Shown in pieces: positions 38,575 to 49,046 of a stretch of DNA of 64,000 nucleotides (positions within the stretch are counted from its first letter, which is position 1; the number at the start of each line of letters is the position of its first letter). The stretch is from Alteromonas sp. BL110 (GTDB taxonomy: Bacteria > Pseudomonadota > Gammaproteobacteria > Enterobacterales > Alteromonadaceae). Below the pieces are notes generated by a model that saw nothing but the letters and a program-made list of their open reading frames with translations, did not search any database and was not told the DNA's origin. Where the stretch lies: NCBI RefSeq assembly GCF_003443615.1, contig NZ_CP031967.1:682001-746000 (forward strand). The letters run 5' to 3'. A program made the translations under genes and the position numbers.

Positions 38575-41052
38575 TTAGAAAGTTTGACCAATATTGAAAG
38601 TGAAGAATCTAGCATCATCACCATCACGCTGCTGTATCGCTTTCGAGAAGCTAAATACCATCGGCCCCATTGGTGAAATCCACTGAACCGATATACCTGC
38701 CGAGCTACGATACAGGCTCCAGTCAGAATAGTCCAATAGCTCACCATCTTGGGTAGATGCTATATCAAACTGACGGTAGTAGTCATAATCAAACTCAGTA
38801 TCCCATACGTTACCCACATCCACAAACAAACTTGTGCGGACAGAGTTATCCATATCTTCTTCAACAAACGGCGTAGGGACAATTAGCTCGATACCACCGA
38901 GTGCCATAGCGTTACCACCCAGGCTTCGCGTTGACCAAGAAAGCGCAGCATCCGCAGGGTCTGCTGGGAAAAGTTCCCCATCAGGACCGGTAATAGTGCC
39001 AGAGTTACCTAAGAAGATACCACGAGGACCGACTGTATTATTTTCAAACCCACGCAATGAATCTGAACCACCTGCAGTAAAGTTTTCGGTAAACGGTAGG
39101 ATTTGTTCATTGCCGTTGATATCGCCATAACCATTACCGTAACCAAGACGAACACGGGTTAAGAACGACCAGCGCTGGTCTCGGGATAATGGGAAGTACC
39201 ATTTTCCATCAAATACAGTTTTAAAATAGTTAACGTCAGAGTTCGGAGTGGTAATGCTAAACGACGCACGTTGAGAAGAGCCCGCCGTTGGGAATAAGCC
39301 ACGATTAAGGGTACTTCTGCTCCAGCTTACGCTAGCTAAGTAACTATCATATTTAATGGCTGCATCCGGGTCTTCACCATCGGTAAACTGGTTATAGAAT
39401 TGCTCTGTTTGCTCGTAATAACCGCGGTTAAATAGCTCGACATTGCTGTAGGTCAATCCAAAATTAATACGGTTGAATTCGTTAATTGGATAACCAATGT
39501 TCGCACCAATTGACCAACGTTTCGAGTTGTACTGAATTACGTTAAAGTCAGAGCCGTCAAATTCACTATAGCCTATACTTCCACCCAAACTGATACCATC
39601 AATGGTAAAGTAAGGATCGTTATAGGTGATTTGCGCACTGCGCTGATAAGAAACCGTGCTCAGGTTTAGGCCAACACGCTTACCTGTGCCCAAGAAGTTA
39701 TCTTGTTGGATACCCGCCTGTAGACTTAACTTGGTTCTATCCCCGTAACCGATACCTGCGTTGAAAGAGCCCGAAGGCTGCTCTTTAACGTTATAGTTAA
39801 CGTCAACCTTATCTTCAGAACCAGGAATACGAACAGTCTCAAACTCTACTTCTTCCATATAGGTAAGACGAGAAAGCTGATTTTTTGAAGACTCTAACAA
39901 GTTATTAGATAACCAAGTACCTTCCATCTGACTTACGTTTTGACGAAGTACGCTGTCAGCAGTTACCACGTTACCGTTAAATTTAATACGGTTAACGTAG
40001 ATACGCTTACCTGGGTCTACAGATAGCGTCAACTTAACCGTTTTGTCTTCGTCATTTATCTCAGGTACGGTAGTTACTGTTGGATAAGCATAACCAAAGC
40101 GACCAAGATACTTACTAATGAATTCTTCTGTATAGGTGACTTCCGCTTGATTGTAGAGCTCACCTTCTGTCAGCGGCAGTACGCGCTCGATGTATTCTTC
40201 ATGACCAAGCACATCACCCACGAGTTCTACTTCAGATATGGTGTATTGCTCACCTTCTGTTACGTTCATGGCTATGTAGATGCCCGACTTTTCAGGGGTC
40301 ATCGACACTTGCGTAGAGTCAACGTTAAATCGAAGGTAACCACGGTTTAAATAGTGGTTACGCAAGGTTTCCATGTCCCCTTGCAACGTTTGTTGCTGGT
40401 AGCGAGTCTCTGATAAAAAGTCCCACCAAGGCGTATCATATTGTAGCTCAAACGCTTCCATCAGTTCTTCGTCTGAGAAGATTTCGTTACCTACAATATT
40501 AATTTGTTCGATTTCAGCCGCATCGCCTTCTTCGAAAAGTAGTTTCAAATCGACACGGTTACGCGGTAATGGCGTAATAATAGCCGTTACGTCAGCATTG
40601 TACTTACCTATGCTGTAAAAGAAGTCTTTAAGGCCATTCTCAATAGAGGTTAGTACGGTTTTATCAAGTGGCTCACCGATGCGGACACCATTGCCGTCCA
40701 AGCTTTCTTGGAGCTGTTCATCTTTAATGTCATCGTTGCCGTCAAAAATGATATTACTGATGGTTGGACGCTCCGCTACACGAACCACAAGGGTGTTGCC
40801 ATCGCGAAGAATTTCTACATTTTCAAAGTGAGTTGAAGAGTATAGCGAGCGAATAAGCTGCGTTACCCTGAATGTATTAAGCTCGTCGCCAACTTGAACG
40901 GGCAAGTAGGTTAAAGCTGCACCAAGTGCAACTCGTTGCAACCCCTCTACGCGAATGTCTTCAACAACAAATTCACTGTCTTGCGCCGCAGCGTTGGCAA
41001 AGCTAGCACTGGAAAGAATGGCTCCGGCTGCTACTAACTGTTTTAACTTCAT
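38575..41052 (-). CDS. bamA: Outer membrane protein assembly factor BamA
   Basis: BamA is the central beta-barrel of the BAM complex, which inserts outer-membrane proteins. The 825-residue protein has a signal peptide (cut after ASFANA), five POTRA domains over residues ~30-430 and a C-terminal 16-strand barrel ending in Phe (FNIGQTF), the barrel recognition signal. The loop-6 motif (V/L)RGF is present as SLRGFENNTVGPRG. Length is near E. coli (810). It lies between rseP and skp. Confidence 0.98.
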   Translation of the reverse strand: MKLKQLVAAGAILSSASFANAAAQDSEFVVEDIRVEGLQRVALGAALTYLPVQVGDELNTFRVTQLIRSLYSSTHFENVEILRDGNTLVVRVAERPTISNIIFDGNDDIKDEQLQESLDGNGVRIGEPLDKTVLTSIENGLKDFFYSIGKYNADVTAIITPLPRNRVDLKLLFEEGDAAEIEQINIVGNEIFSDEELMEAFELQYDTPWWDFLSETRYQQQTLQGDMETLRNHYLNRGYLRFNVDSTQVSMTPEKSGIYIAMNVTEGEQYTISEVELVGDVLGHEEYIERVLPLTEGELYNQAEVTYTEEFISKYLGRFGYAYPTVTTVPEINDEDKTVKLTLSVDPGKRIYVNRIKFNGNVVTADSVLRQNVSQMEGTWLSNNLLESSKNQLSRLTYMEEVEFETVRIPGSEDKVDVNYNVKEQPSGSFNAGIGYGDRTKLSLQAGIQQDNFLGTGKRVGLNLSTVSYQRSAQITYNDPYFTIDGISLGGSIGYSEFDGSDFNVIQYNSKRWSIGANIGYPINEFNRINFGLTYSNVELFNRGYYEQTEQFYNQFTDGEDPDAAIKYDSYLASVSWSRSTLNRGLFPTAGSSQRASFSITTPNSDVNYFKTVFDGKWYFPLSRDQRWSFLTRVRLGYGNGYGDINGNEQILPFTENFTAGGSDSLRGFENNTVGPRGIFLGNSGTITGPDGELFPADPADAALSWSTRSLGGNAMALGGIELIVPTPFVEEDMDNSVRTSLFVDVGNVWDTEFDYDYYRQFDIASTQDGELLDYSDWSLYRSSAGISVQWISPMGPMVFSFSKAIQQRDGDDARFFTFNIGQTF

Positions 41053-41110
41053 CTATTTTTCTTTTCCTGGCCGCGTTTTGTATTAGCTGTTTTGTACTTC
41101 CTGATTTGTA

Positions 41111-42463
41111 TCAGGTTATGCGAGCGATATCGTTAAAAATTGCGATACCCATGATCATAAACAGAAGCACGCCACCTATTCTGTAACCCCATTCCTGCAC
41201 CGCTTCAGGCACAGGCTTACCAGTGATCCACTCCACAATAAAAAACATGAGGTGACCACCGTCAAGCATGGGCAAGGGTAATAAATTTATTATGCCTAAA
41301 TTTACGCTTATTAAGGCAAGAAAACTCAAAAAGTACGCAAGTCCATACCCAGCACTTGTTCCCGCACCTTGAGCAATTGAGATAGGACCGCTCAAATTCT
41401 TCACCGATACATCGCCGGTGATAAGCTTTCCTATCATATCGACACTGAGTGTCATAAGACGCCACGTTTTGTCTAGCGCCTTCCCAATAGCCTCTATAAT
41501 GCCATATTGATGAGTAAACACATACCCTTCTGGCCAAGGCTCGAATGTTGGGCTCACACCTAAATAACCACTTTGCCCTTGTGGTGTATCACGGCGCGCT
41601 ATCGTGGCACTTAACGTAAGTTGCTGTCCATCCCTTTGTATATCAAGGGAGATATTCTCACCAGGACTTTCAACAATTACGTCAACCAAACGTTCCCACG
41701 ACGTCAATTTAGTTCCATTTAGTGCGACAAGTTCATCTCCGGGTTTCAATCCAGCTTGCTTAGCCGCACTCCCCTCACCAACAAACCCAACAGTTAACGT
41801 TGCATCTGGCCGATATGGGGTTAGTCCTAAGCTGCTTAATGGAGACTCGCTATCTGGGTCAAAGTTCCAAGAACCCAATGTAAATGTCAGTTCTTTTTCG
41901 ATATCTGATGAATTTTTAACCGTAACAGTAGTTTTTTCTGACCCTATGTTAGAAACAACTTCTAAGTTAACGGCTTCCCAGTCAGGTGTAATTCTGTCGC
42001 CAATCTTGGTGATCTCATCCCCAGGTTGAACCCCGGCAACAGCAGCAATACTTTGTGGCTCGACAGCTTTAACAACCGGTTTTACGGTTTCTAAGCCGAC
42101 AAGGTACATTAGCCAGAGTGCAAAAAATGCAAATATGAAGTTTACGCCAGGGCCCGCTGCAATAACCGCCATGCGCTGCAATACAGGTTTATTGTTGAAG
42201 GCCTTATCTTCTAGTTCGGGCGGCACATCATCGATGCGTCCATCTAGCATGCGAACGTAACCACCAAGCGGGATCATAGCGATGACATATTCAGTGCCCG
42301 ACTTGCTCGTCTTACTCCAAATTGGCTTGCCGAATCCAATTGAAAAGCGCTCTACCTGTACTCCGCATTTACGGGCAACGTAAAAGTGCCCCCATTCGTG
42401 CACGGCAACCAAAATACCTAAGGCGACAATAAATGCCCCAAGGCTCCATAAAAATGCTAGCAC
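41111..42463 (-). CDS. rseP: Site-2 zinc metalloprotease RseP
   Basis: RseP cuts the transmembrane anti-sigma factor RseA after DegS, releasing sigma-E. The 450-residue inner-membrane protein (same length as E. coli) has the zinc motif HEWGH at residues 22-26 in the first membrane segment. Two PDZ domains follow (~110-200 and ~210-300), and the second metal motif sits in NLLPLPMLDGGHL near residue 395. It overlaps the dxr stop region by 7 bp. Confidence 0.98.
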   Translation of the reverse strand: MLAFLWSLGAFIVALGILVAVHEWGHFYVARKCGVQVERFSIGFGKPIWSKTSKSGTEYVIAMIPLGGYVRMLDGRIDDVPPELEDKAFNNKPVLQRMAVIAAGPGVNFIFAFFALWLMYLVGLETVKPVVKAVEPQSIAAVAGVQPGDEITKIGDRITPDWEAVNLEVVSNIGSEKTTVTVKNSSDIEKELTFTLGSWNFDPDSESPLSSLGLTPYRPDATLTVGFVGEGSAAKQAGLKPGDELVALNGTKLTSWERLVDVIVESPGENISLDIQRDGQQLTLSATIARRDTPQGQSGYLGVSPTFEPWPEGYVFTHQYGIIEAIGKALDKTWRLMTLSVDMIGKLITGDVSVKNLSGPISIAQGAGTSAGYGLAYFLSFLALISVNLGIINLLPLPMLDGGHLMFFIVEWITGKPVPEAVQEWGYRIGGVLLFMIMGIAIFNDIARIT

Positions 42464-43644
42464 TGAAATTTACCTCGAATAATCTCGTTAGCTTTTGTTC
42501 TTGCAAGAGAATCTTGTTCTAATATTTGCTGAATAGAACTTACCGATACATGCGGCATAGCATTGAGCGTAGCTTCATTTACTTTAGCGATATCACAAAA
42601 CTGAATTTTGCCGTCTAGAAAGGCTTCTACAGCCACTTCATTTGACGCATTGACTGTGGTCGTAGCGCATTGCCCTTCCTTACATGCATCAATAGCTAAC
42701 TTCAGATTAGGGTAACGATCAAAGCAAGGTGTTTGAAAACTGAAATTAGCCATATCTGAAAAGTCGAGGGGCGAGACACCCGCTTCAATACGATCTGGAT
42801 GAGCCAATCCATAGGCAATAGGTGTACGCATATCTGGGTTACCCATTTGCGCAATCACAGAGCCATCAATGTACTGCACCATAGAATGGATTATGCTTTG
42901 AGGATGGATAACAACATCAATATCTTCAGCGCTGGCTCCAAATAACCAACAGGCTTCTATGAACTCCAACCCCTTGTTCATCATAGTCGCAGAGTCGATT
43001 GTTATTTTTCGGCCCATTGACCAGTTAGGGTGTGTACTGGCCTCATCAATGGTAATTGAAGAAAAGCTATTAAGTGCCCTTTCTCTGAAGGGGCCACCAG
43101 AACCCGTTAATAAGATTTTGCGGATACCTGACGCAGCAAAATTACCATATTCGTAATCGTGTGGGAGACATTGGAATATGGCATTGTGTTCGCTGTCAAT
43201 TGGAAGTATTTCAGCGCCGCTTTGGTTTGCAGCCTCGATAAATAAAGCGCCAGACATGACCAAGGCTTCTTTATTAGCAAGCAAAACTCGCTTTCCTGCC
43301 TTTACCGCCGCCATTGTAGGCAAAAGACCTGCTGCACCCACAATAGCTGCCATGACAGCGTCAACTTCAGGTGCACTTGACACCTCTTCCAACGCCTTGG
43401 CGCCAGCGAGAATTTCTGCATCAACACCATACTCAGATGCTAATGCGCACGCTACTTTGTAGTGAGTATCATCAGCGATCACTACATAGCGCGGCGCGCA
43501 TTTTTTCGCTTGCTCCATAAGCAGTTCAAGCTGAGAGTTCCCAGTGATAGCAAAAACGCGGTATTTGTCTGGATGGCGATTTATTACGTCAAGTGTATTA
43601 CAACCAATGGAGCCAGTGGCCCCTAACACTGTTACTGTTTGCAT
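42457..43644 (-). CDS. dxr: 1-deoxy-D-xylulose 5-phosphate reductoisomerase
   Basis: Dxr (IspC) converts DXP to MEP with NADPH in the non-mevalonate isoprenoid pathway. The NADPH-binding motif VLGATGSIG is near the N-terminus. Family segments include LANKEALVMSG, PIDSEHNAIFQ and the metal/substrate-binding SATMMNKGLE. I start at the ATG that overlaps the cdsA stop (TAATG at 43644), giving 395 residues; an ATG 12 bp upstream is in frame but less likely. The order frr-uppS-cdsA-dxr-rseP differs from E. coli (frr-dxr-uppS-cdsA-rseP). Confidence 0.97.
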   Translation of the reverse strand: MQTVTVLGATGSIGCNTLDVINRHPDKYRVFAITGNSQLELLMEQAKKCAPRYVVIADDTHYKVACALASEYGVDAEILAGAKALEEVSSAPEVDAVMAAIVGAAGLLPTMAAVKAGKRVLLANKEALVMSGALFIEAANQSGAEILPIDSEHNAIFQCLPHDYEYGNFAASGIRKILLTGSGGPFRERALNSFSSITIDEASTHPNWSMGRKITIDSATMMNKGLEFIEACWLFGASAEDIDVVIHPQSIIHSMVQYIDGSVIAQMGNPDMRTPIAYGLAHPDRIEAGVSPLDFSDMANFSFQTPCFDRYPNLKLAIDACKEGQCATTTVNASNEVAVEAFLDGKIQFCDIAKVNEATLNAMPHVSVSSIQQILEQDSLARTKANEIIRGKFQC

Positions 43645-44507
43645 TACGCCATCCAAGTTACATAGCAGAAGGCAAATACTGGAAATGCTGCAGTTAGGCT
43701 ATCAATTCTATCTAGCACGCCACCATGTCCTGGTAGTATCTTGCCACTGTCTTTAATGCCAGCGCAGCGCTTAAGCATGCTCTCGTTCAAATCACCAAGA
43801 GCAGAAACAGCAACGGTTATACCGCCAATTGCAAGGTGTAGCCAAATGCGAGAAGGCTCTACCTGATAGTGCAATGCCGCAAAAGCGATAATTGCGAATG
43901 AAGCTGCGATACCACCTAAAAGGCCTTCTAAACTTTTACCGGGCGATACGTTAGGGCGTAACTTATGTCGTCCAAATTTAACGCCTACGAAAAAAGCGCC
44001 TATGTCAGCAGCCCAAACGATACCCAAAACGTAGAATATGAGCGATGCGCCATAAAACGGGTCCACATCATGCAGACTAGTGCGAAGCGCAACTACGGCT
44101 ACCCATGTTGGTATGAGCGTGAGTGCGCCAAACAAGGTCCTTACGCTACGGCTATCTTTCCAGAACCTTGAGTATTTCGGATAGGCAAGCACCATAAGTA
44201 ACGATGCTATCCACCATAAAACAGCAACGGTCAATATAACTCGGTAAAGTCCATGCAATTGCCCCTGATACCAAATCGTGTTGGCATCAACGGTAAGTGA
44301 TAAGGCAATACATATAGCGAAGGCCCCCGCCATATAGATAAGTTTTTTTGGACGCTCGCACACGCCTGACATGTTCGCCCATTCATAGGCACCGATGCCA
44401 ACAACGCCCGCTATAGCTATTTCAAACCAGAAAATAGGAAGAAAAAGAATAGCGTAAAGCGCCAGTGGCGCGAGTATTAATGCAGTTATTATTCGTTGTT
44501 TTAGCAT
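43644..44507 (-). CDS. cdsA: Phosphatidate cytidylyltransferase
   Basis: CdsA makes CDP-diacylglycerol from phosphatidate and CTP, the entry to all phospholipids. The 287-residue integral membrane protein has about eight hydrophobic helices. The C-terminal family signature is SMLKRCAGIKDSGKILPGHGG followed by LDRIDS (residues ~240-268), with its conserved Lys-Arg, Asp and His. It is coupled to dxr through TAATG. Confidence 0.97.
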   Translation of the reverse strand: MLKQRIITALILAPLALYAILFLPIFWFEIAIAGVVGIGAYEWANMSGVCERPKKLIYMAGAFAICIALSLTVDANTIWYQGQLHGLYRVILTVAVLWWIASLLMVLAYPKYSRFWKDSRSVRTLFGALTLIPTWVAVVALRTSLHDVDPFYGASLIFYVLGIVWAADIGAFFVGVKFGRHKLRPNVSPGKSLEGLLGGIAASFAIIAFAALHYQVEPSRIWLHLAIGGITVAVSALGDLNESMLKRCAGIKDSGKILPGHGGVLDRIDSLTAAFPVFAFCYVTWMA

Positions 44508-44561
44508 AATTTGCCCTTGGCTTTGGTTACCAGGGCTAGCCTGATAATTGCCTGCATGGTA

Positions 44562-45344
44562 TTAACCATCGGCTGTGACTACCTGTTCACCGGTTAAACC
44601 GAATCTACGTTGGCGAACGTTAAAATCGTCTACAGCTAATTGAAACACGTCTTCATTGAAGTCGGGCCATAGTACGTCCGTGAAGTACAATTCGGCATAA
44701 GCACACTGCCATAGTAAGAAATTACTAATTCGGTGCTCGCCACCAGTGCGAATAAGAAGATCTAACTCTGGAAGGTTAGCTGTAGAAATGTGCGTACCAA
44801 GCGCCTCTTCACTTATGTTCTCTACATCAAGGTCGCCGCGTTTAACCTGCGATGCGAGTTGCTTGGCCGCATTTACGATGTCCCACCTACCGCCATAGTT
44901 TGCGGCGATATTTAAGACCAAATCTTTGTTGTCTCTGGTCATGTCTTCAGCTTTGCGAATCTTTTCGACTAGCTTGGCATCAAACGCCTCGACATCACCA
45001 ATAACCTGCAAACGTACACCATTTTTGTGTAACCGTTTTGCTTCACTATTGAGAACGAGATTAAACAGCTCCATCAGAACGCTGACCTCTTCCTCAGGAC
45101 GTTTCCAGTTTTCACTTGAAAACGCGAATAACGTCAGTGATTCAATACCGTTTTGACGTGCAAAGCGCACAACAGAACGTACAGACTCTACCCCGGCTTT
45201 GTGACCAAAGGTACGAATTTTCCCTTTCTTTTGCGCCCATCGACCGTTGCCATCCATGATAATAGCAACGTGCTTCGGGCCGGCAGTCACTGCCGGCGCC
45301 TCAGCCTTTGTCGATTTGGCTGCGCTTAAACGCTTTCCAATCAT
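44562..45344 (-). CDS. uppS: Undecaprenyl pyrophosphate synthase
   Basis: UppS builds the C55 lipid carrier for cell wall and O-antigen by cis addition of isopentenyl units. The catalytic Asp31 lies in [31 protein letters not shown] and [20 protein letters not shown] are the other conserved regions. The protein has 260 residues against 253 in E. coli; the first ~24 residues (Lys/Ala-rich) are a small extension. The gap to frr is 9 bp. Confidence 0.98.
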   Translation of the reverse strand: MIGKRLSAAKSTKAEAPAVTAGPKHVAIIMDGNGRWAQKKGKIRTFGHKAGVESVRSVVRFARQNGIESLTLFAFSSENWKRPEEEVSVLMELFNLVLNSEAKRLHKNGVRLQVIGDVEAFDAKLVEKIRKAEDMTRDNKDLVLNIAANYGGRWDIVNAAKQLASQVKRGDLDVENISEEALGTHISTANLPELDLLIRTGGEHRISNFLLWQCAYAELYFTDVLWPDFNEDVFQLAVDDFNVRQRRFGLTGEQVVTADG

Positions 45345-45353
45345 AATGCTTAC

Positions 45354-45911
45354 TTATACTTCCATTAGTTCTTTTTCTTTGTCAGCAAGCAAGCTGTCAA
45401 CTTTCTTAATGAAATCGTTAGTAATAGTCTGAATATTTTCTTCTGCTGCGCGGCTTTCATCTTCACTGATCTCTTTTTCTTTTAGAAGATCTTTGATGTC
45501 GCCGTTAGCGTCACGACGAATGTTGCGGATAGCTACACGACCACCTTCCGCTTCGTTGCGCACAACGCGGATAAGGTCTTTACGACGCTCTTCTGTAAGC
45601 GGGGGAAGAGGTATACGGATTGAACCGCCTGCACTCATTGGGTTTAAGCCCAGGTCAGACTGCATAATCGCTTTTTCAACCGCTTGAATAGCGCTTTTAT
45701 CGAAAACAGTTAACGCTAAAGTACGGCTGTCTTCCGCAACGACGTTAGCAACTTGCTTTAGCGGTGTGTCTACACCGTAATAAGGTACCATGATGCCATC
45801 TAGAAGGCTTGGATGCGCACGACCAGTGCGGATTTTGCTGAATTGGCCTTTTAGAGAAACTAGGCTTTTTTCCATGCGCTCTTGCGCATCTAATTCAATT
45901 TCATCAATCAC
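45354..45911 (-). CDS. frr: Ribosome recycling factor
   Basis: RRF splits post-termination ribosomes together with EF-G. The 185-residue length is exactly that of E. coli. [13 protein letters not shown], the hinge/domain II region and [18 protein letters not shown] are diagnostic. It lies between pyrH and uppS, in the usual translation-linked operon. Confidence 0.99.
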   Translation of the reverse strand: MIDEIELDAQERMEKSLVSLKGQFSKIRTGRAHPSLLDGIMVPYYGVDTPLKQVANVVAEDSRTLALTVFDKSAIQAVEKAIMQSDLGLNPMSAGGSIRIPLPPLTEERRKDLIRVVRNEAEGGRVAIRNIRRDANGDIKDLLKEKEISEDESRAAEENIQTITNDFIKKVDSLLADKEKELMEV

Positions 45912-45934
45912 GTTTTGTATCCTATTGTTCTTAA

Positions 45935-46672
45935 TTAATCGTTGTCAGCGTGGCAAATGACGGTACCTTCTTTTTCACCCATCACAACACGCTTAAGGCA
46001 ACCCGGCTTATTCATGTTGAATACGCGAATTGGTAAGCTATGATCTCGTGCTAAAGTGAAGGCTGACAAGTCCATTACTTTTAATTCTTTTTCCAGCACC
46101 TCCTGGTAAGACAATTGATCATACAATGTCGCTTCAGGATTTTTTACTGGATCATCGCTGTATACGCCGTCTACTTTTGTGGCTTTAAGTACCGCATCGG
46201 CTTCAATTTCGATACCGCGTAAGCAAGCCGCTGAGTCAGTAGTGAAGAAAGGGTTGCCAGTACCGGCAGAAAAGATCACAACGCGGCCCGACTTAAGAAG
46301 GCTAATAGCTTCAGCCCAGTTGTAGGCATCGCACACGCCGTTTAATGGGATAGCAGACATCATACGCGCGTTTACAAATGCACGATGAAGCGCGTCGCGC
46401 ATAGCTAAGCCGTTCATTACCGTAGCCAACATGCCCATGTGGTCGCCAACAACACGGTTCATTCCCGCTTTTGCTAGGCCTTCGCCACGGAATAAGTTAC
46501 CACCACCGATAACAAGACCAACTTGAACACCAAGTTCAACCAGCTCTTTTATTTCTTGTGCCATTCTATCTAGCACTTTAGGGTCTATGCCAAAGCCTTC
46601 TTCGCCCATTAGGGCCTCACCACTAAGCTTTAGCAGAATGCGTCGATATGCTGATTTTGGTGTGATACTCAT
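45935..46672 (-). CDS. pyrH: UMP kinase
   Basis: PyrH phosphorylates UMP to UDP. The amino-acid-kinase fold has [14 protein letters not shown] at the start, [10 protein letters not shown] and [16 protein letters not shown]. The start at 46672 ([11 protein letters not shown]) gives 245 residues, matching the family. An upstream in-frame ATG at 46807 would add 45 unlike residues. GAGGA lies about 11 bp before the chosen start. It follows the tsf terminator, so it probably has its own promoter. Confidence 0.97.
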   Translation of the reverse strand: MSITPKSAYRRILLKLSGEALMGEEGFGIDPKVLDRMAQEIKELVELGVQVGLVIGGGNLFRGEGLAKAGMNRVVGDHMGMLATVMNGLAMRDALHRAFVNARMMSAIPLNGVCDAYNWAEAISLLKSGRVVIFSAGTGNPFFTTDSAACLRGIEIEADAVLKATKVDGVYSDDPVKNPEATLYDQLSYQEVLEKELKVMDLSAFTLARDHSLPIRVFNMNKPGCLKRVVMGEKEGTVICHADND

Positions 46673-46841
46673 AGTTTGAATTGTCCTCGTAAACCCGTTT
46701 TGTCCTATGTCTTTCAATAAAGCATTGACGTAAAAAACATAGGACAAAGCGCTTTCGTTTGTTTGGCAGGCGCACGCTGTAACTCGCCTAGCTTCACACT
46801 TGCGCACTGCATTAGCAATACTAAAGATATGCAGCTATAAA

Positions 46842-46865
46842 AAAGCACCTCCTAAGAGGTGCTTT
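46842..46865 (-). terminator. Terminator of the rpsB-tsf operon
   Basis: A perfect 10-bp stem, AAAGCACCTC/GAGGTGCTTT, with a 4-nt loop is followed on the minus strand by TTTTTTATA, shortly after the tsf stop. Confidence 0.9.
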
Positions 46866-46909
46866 GTAGTTTATCTAACTATTGCGTAATGCAAAAGATA
46901 AACGCTCAA

Positions 46910-47782
46910 TTATTTCTTAGCAGCTTCCATTTGAGCAGCTACTTCAGCAGCGAAGTCTTCAGTCTTCTTCTCGATACCTTCGCCAACTTCGAAACGTACG
47001 AAGTTAATTACGTCTGCGCTGTTGTTCTTAAGAAGCTCAGCTACAGAGATTGAAGGATCTTTAACGAAAGGCTGACCAGTCAAGCTCACTTCGCCAGTGA
47101 ACTTCTTCATGCGGCCTGCAACCATTTTCTCAGCAATTTCAGCTGGCTTACCAGACTGAATAGCGATTTCGATTTGGATTTCTTTCTCTTTCTCTACAAC
47201 TTCAGCCGGAACATTCTCTGGCTTAACAAACTGCGGGCTTGCAGCTGCAACGTGCATTGCTACGTCTTTTGCTAGCTCTTCATCACCGCCAGTAAGGATA
47301 GAGATAACACCAATGCGGCCGCCGTGTACATAAGCACCTAGCGTGTCGCCTTCAACGTTGATAACGCGACGAGGAGAGATGTTTTCACCGATTTTAGCAA
47401 CAAGTGCGTCACGAACTTCGCTTACTTTAGAACCGTTAAGCTCTGCATCGTTAAGCGCGTCGATATCATTGATGTTGTTAGCCGCTGCTACTTCTAGAAG
47501 CTCGTTACCGAACTTAAGGAAACCTTCGTCACGTGCTACGAAGTCAGTTTCACAGTTTAGTTCAAGCATGGTCGCGCGACCACCTTCAACTTTAGTAAGG
47601 ATAACACCTTCAGCTGCGATACGGCCTGCTTTTTTAGCCGCTTTCGCTTGACCTGATTTACGCATGTTTTCAATGGCTAACTCAATGTCACCATCCGTTT
47701 CAACCAGGGCTTTTTTACAATCCAGCATACCTGCGCCAGTACGTTCGCGCAGTTCTTTAACTAGTGCTGCAGTCACTGCCAT
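46910..47782 (-). CDS. tsf: Elongation factor Ts
   Basis: EF-Ts exchanges GDP for GTP on EF-Tu. The 290-residue protein has the N-terminal UBA-like domain ([19 protein letters not shown]), the Tsf motif [14 protein letters not shown] and two further Tsf core subdomains. It is slightly longer than E. coli EF-Ts (283). It is downstream of rpsB, as in nearly all bacteria. Confidence 0.99.
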
Positions 47783-47823
47783 TTTTCAATTCCTCAGCAT
47801 TAAATATAAATTCGTTAGGTAAA

Positions 47824-47841
47824 AGGGGCGATATCGCCCCT
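47824..47841 (-). terminator. Attenuator-like hairpin between rpsB and tsf
   Basis: AGGGGCGATATCGCCCCT is a perfect palindrome in the 121-bp rpsB-tsf spacer. On the minus strand TTTTACC follows it. It may cause partial termination so that more S2 than EF-Ts mRNA is made, or it may be an mRNA-processing site. Confidence 0.55.
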
Positions 47842-47903
47842 CTCAATACGTTTCGTATTGTAGTACCGCCATATTATCTAGATATGACAGTAAGCAATCA
47901 GAA

Positions 47904-48635
47904 TTACTCTGCCGCTTCTACGAAGTCGTCTTGCTCAGCTTGTACTTCAAGGTTGCTTTCGCGACCTGAGTTGATAGCGTTTGCAGCAGCATCCAAGTAA
48001 AGTTGGATAGCGCGGATAGCATCGTCGTTACCAGGAATGATGTAATCAACACCGTCTGGGTTAGAGTTAGTATCAACAACACCAACAACAGGAATACCTA
48101 GGTTACGAGCTTCTGTTACAGCAATGTGCTCGTGATCTGCGTCGATAACAAAGATTGCGTCTGGAAGACCGCCCATGTCTTTGATACCGCCAAGGCTGTT
48201 TTCAAGCTTGTCCATTTCGCGCTGAAGCATAAGTGCTTCTTTCTTAGTTAGCTTCTCAAACGTACCGTCTTGAGCTTGTTGCTCTAGATCTTTAAGACGT
48301 TTGATTGACTGACGTACTGTTTTCCAGTTAGTCAGCATACCACCTAACCAACGCTTGTTTACGTAGTACTGGTCGCACTTAAGAGCAGCGTCTTTTACTG
48401 CTTCGCCAGCGGCGCGCTTAGTACCAACGAAAAGGATTTTACCTTTCTTAGACGCAACACCTGAAATGTAGTTAAGTGCATTGTTGAAAAGTGGAACCGT
48501 TTTTTCAAGGTTGATGATATGAACTTTATTACGAGCGCCGAAGATGAAAGGCTTCATCTTTGGGTTCCAGTAACGAGTTTGGTGACCGAAATGCACACCT
48601 GCTTTCAGCATGTCACGCATAGAAACATTAGCCAT
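47904..48635 (-). CDS. rpsB: 30S ribosomal protein S2
   Basis: S2 is a 30S body/head protein, 243 residues (E. coli 241). Signatures are [26 protein letters not shown] (opening residues, given as a region) and [39 protein letters not shown] is the C-terminal family signature, described in part. The acidic C-tail [10 protein letters not shown] is normal. An AAGAGG ribosome binding site precedes the ATG. Confidence 0.99.
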   Translation of the reverse strand: MANVSMRDMLKAGVHFGHQTRYWNPKMKPFIFGARNKVHIINLEKTVPLFNNALNYISGVASKKGKILFVGTKRAAGEAVKDAALKCDQYYVNKRWLGGMLTNWKTVRQSIKRLKDLEQQAQDGTFEKLTKKEALMLQREMDKLENSLGGIKDMGGLPDAIFVIDADHEHIAVTEARNLGIPVVGVVDTNSNPDGVDYIIPGNDDAIRAIQLYLDAAANAINSGRESNLEVQAEQDDFVEAAE

Positions 48636-48755
48636 TTTATTTTCCTCTTGGGGTTAGGCCTCCATATACCCCTTGTATCGATTCAGGCCAACCTGCGTTG
48701 AACTGAACACCCCGATACGAAGTGTCGGTATATGTGTGTTTTAATAAAATAAATT
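48636..48755 (-). promoter_or_regulatory. Candidate rpsB leader (S2 autoregulatory region)
   Basis: The ~120-nt leader between the promoter and the rpsB start can form several G/C stems (for example CCGACACTTCGTATCGG on the minus strand, and a GGGGTATATGG / CCCC pairing near the start codon). In gammaproteobacteria this leader binds S2 and represses translation. I infer that role from position and foldability; I have not aligned it to the known motif. Confidence 0.45.
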
Positions 48756-48760
48756 TACCC

Positions 48761-48789
48761 TATAAAACGGTGCATGATGCATATAGCAA
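48761..48789 (-). promoter_or_regulatory. Candidate rpsB promoter
   Basis: On the minus strand TTGCTA (-35, 48789 to 48784) is 17 bp from TTTATA (-10, 48766 to 48761), followed by GGGTAAA. The remaining ~250 bp up to map (48790-49046) shows a TATACT at 48986-48991 that could be the map -10, and nothing else I recognise. Confidence 0.45.
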
Positions 48790-49046
48790 AATGAGCTTTC
48801 CGTCAGGGCGCGCGCTTTATATCACAATACCACCATAGCCTCAAGTTTTAACGTTAAAAAGCCAGGCTTTTACGTATTTTCGCCAACCTATATTCAGACT
48901 ACCCACCGCAATGCTATAAGCCTTAAGAATCAGCAATTAAAAACCAAGAATATCAGCACCTTACCAAGAATGGCCTGAATAGTGTTATACTGCGTAAGTA
49001 ATTTAAATTCTTCACCAAACTAGTTTCAAACGATTTGAGAGGCGCT

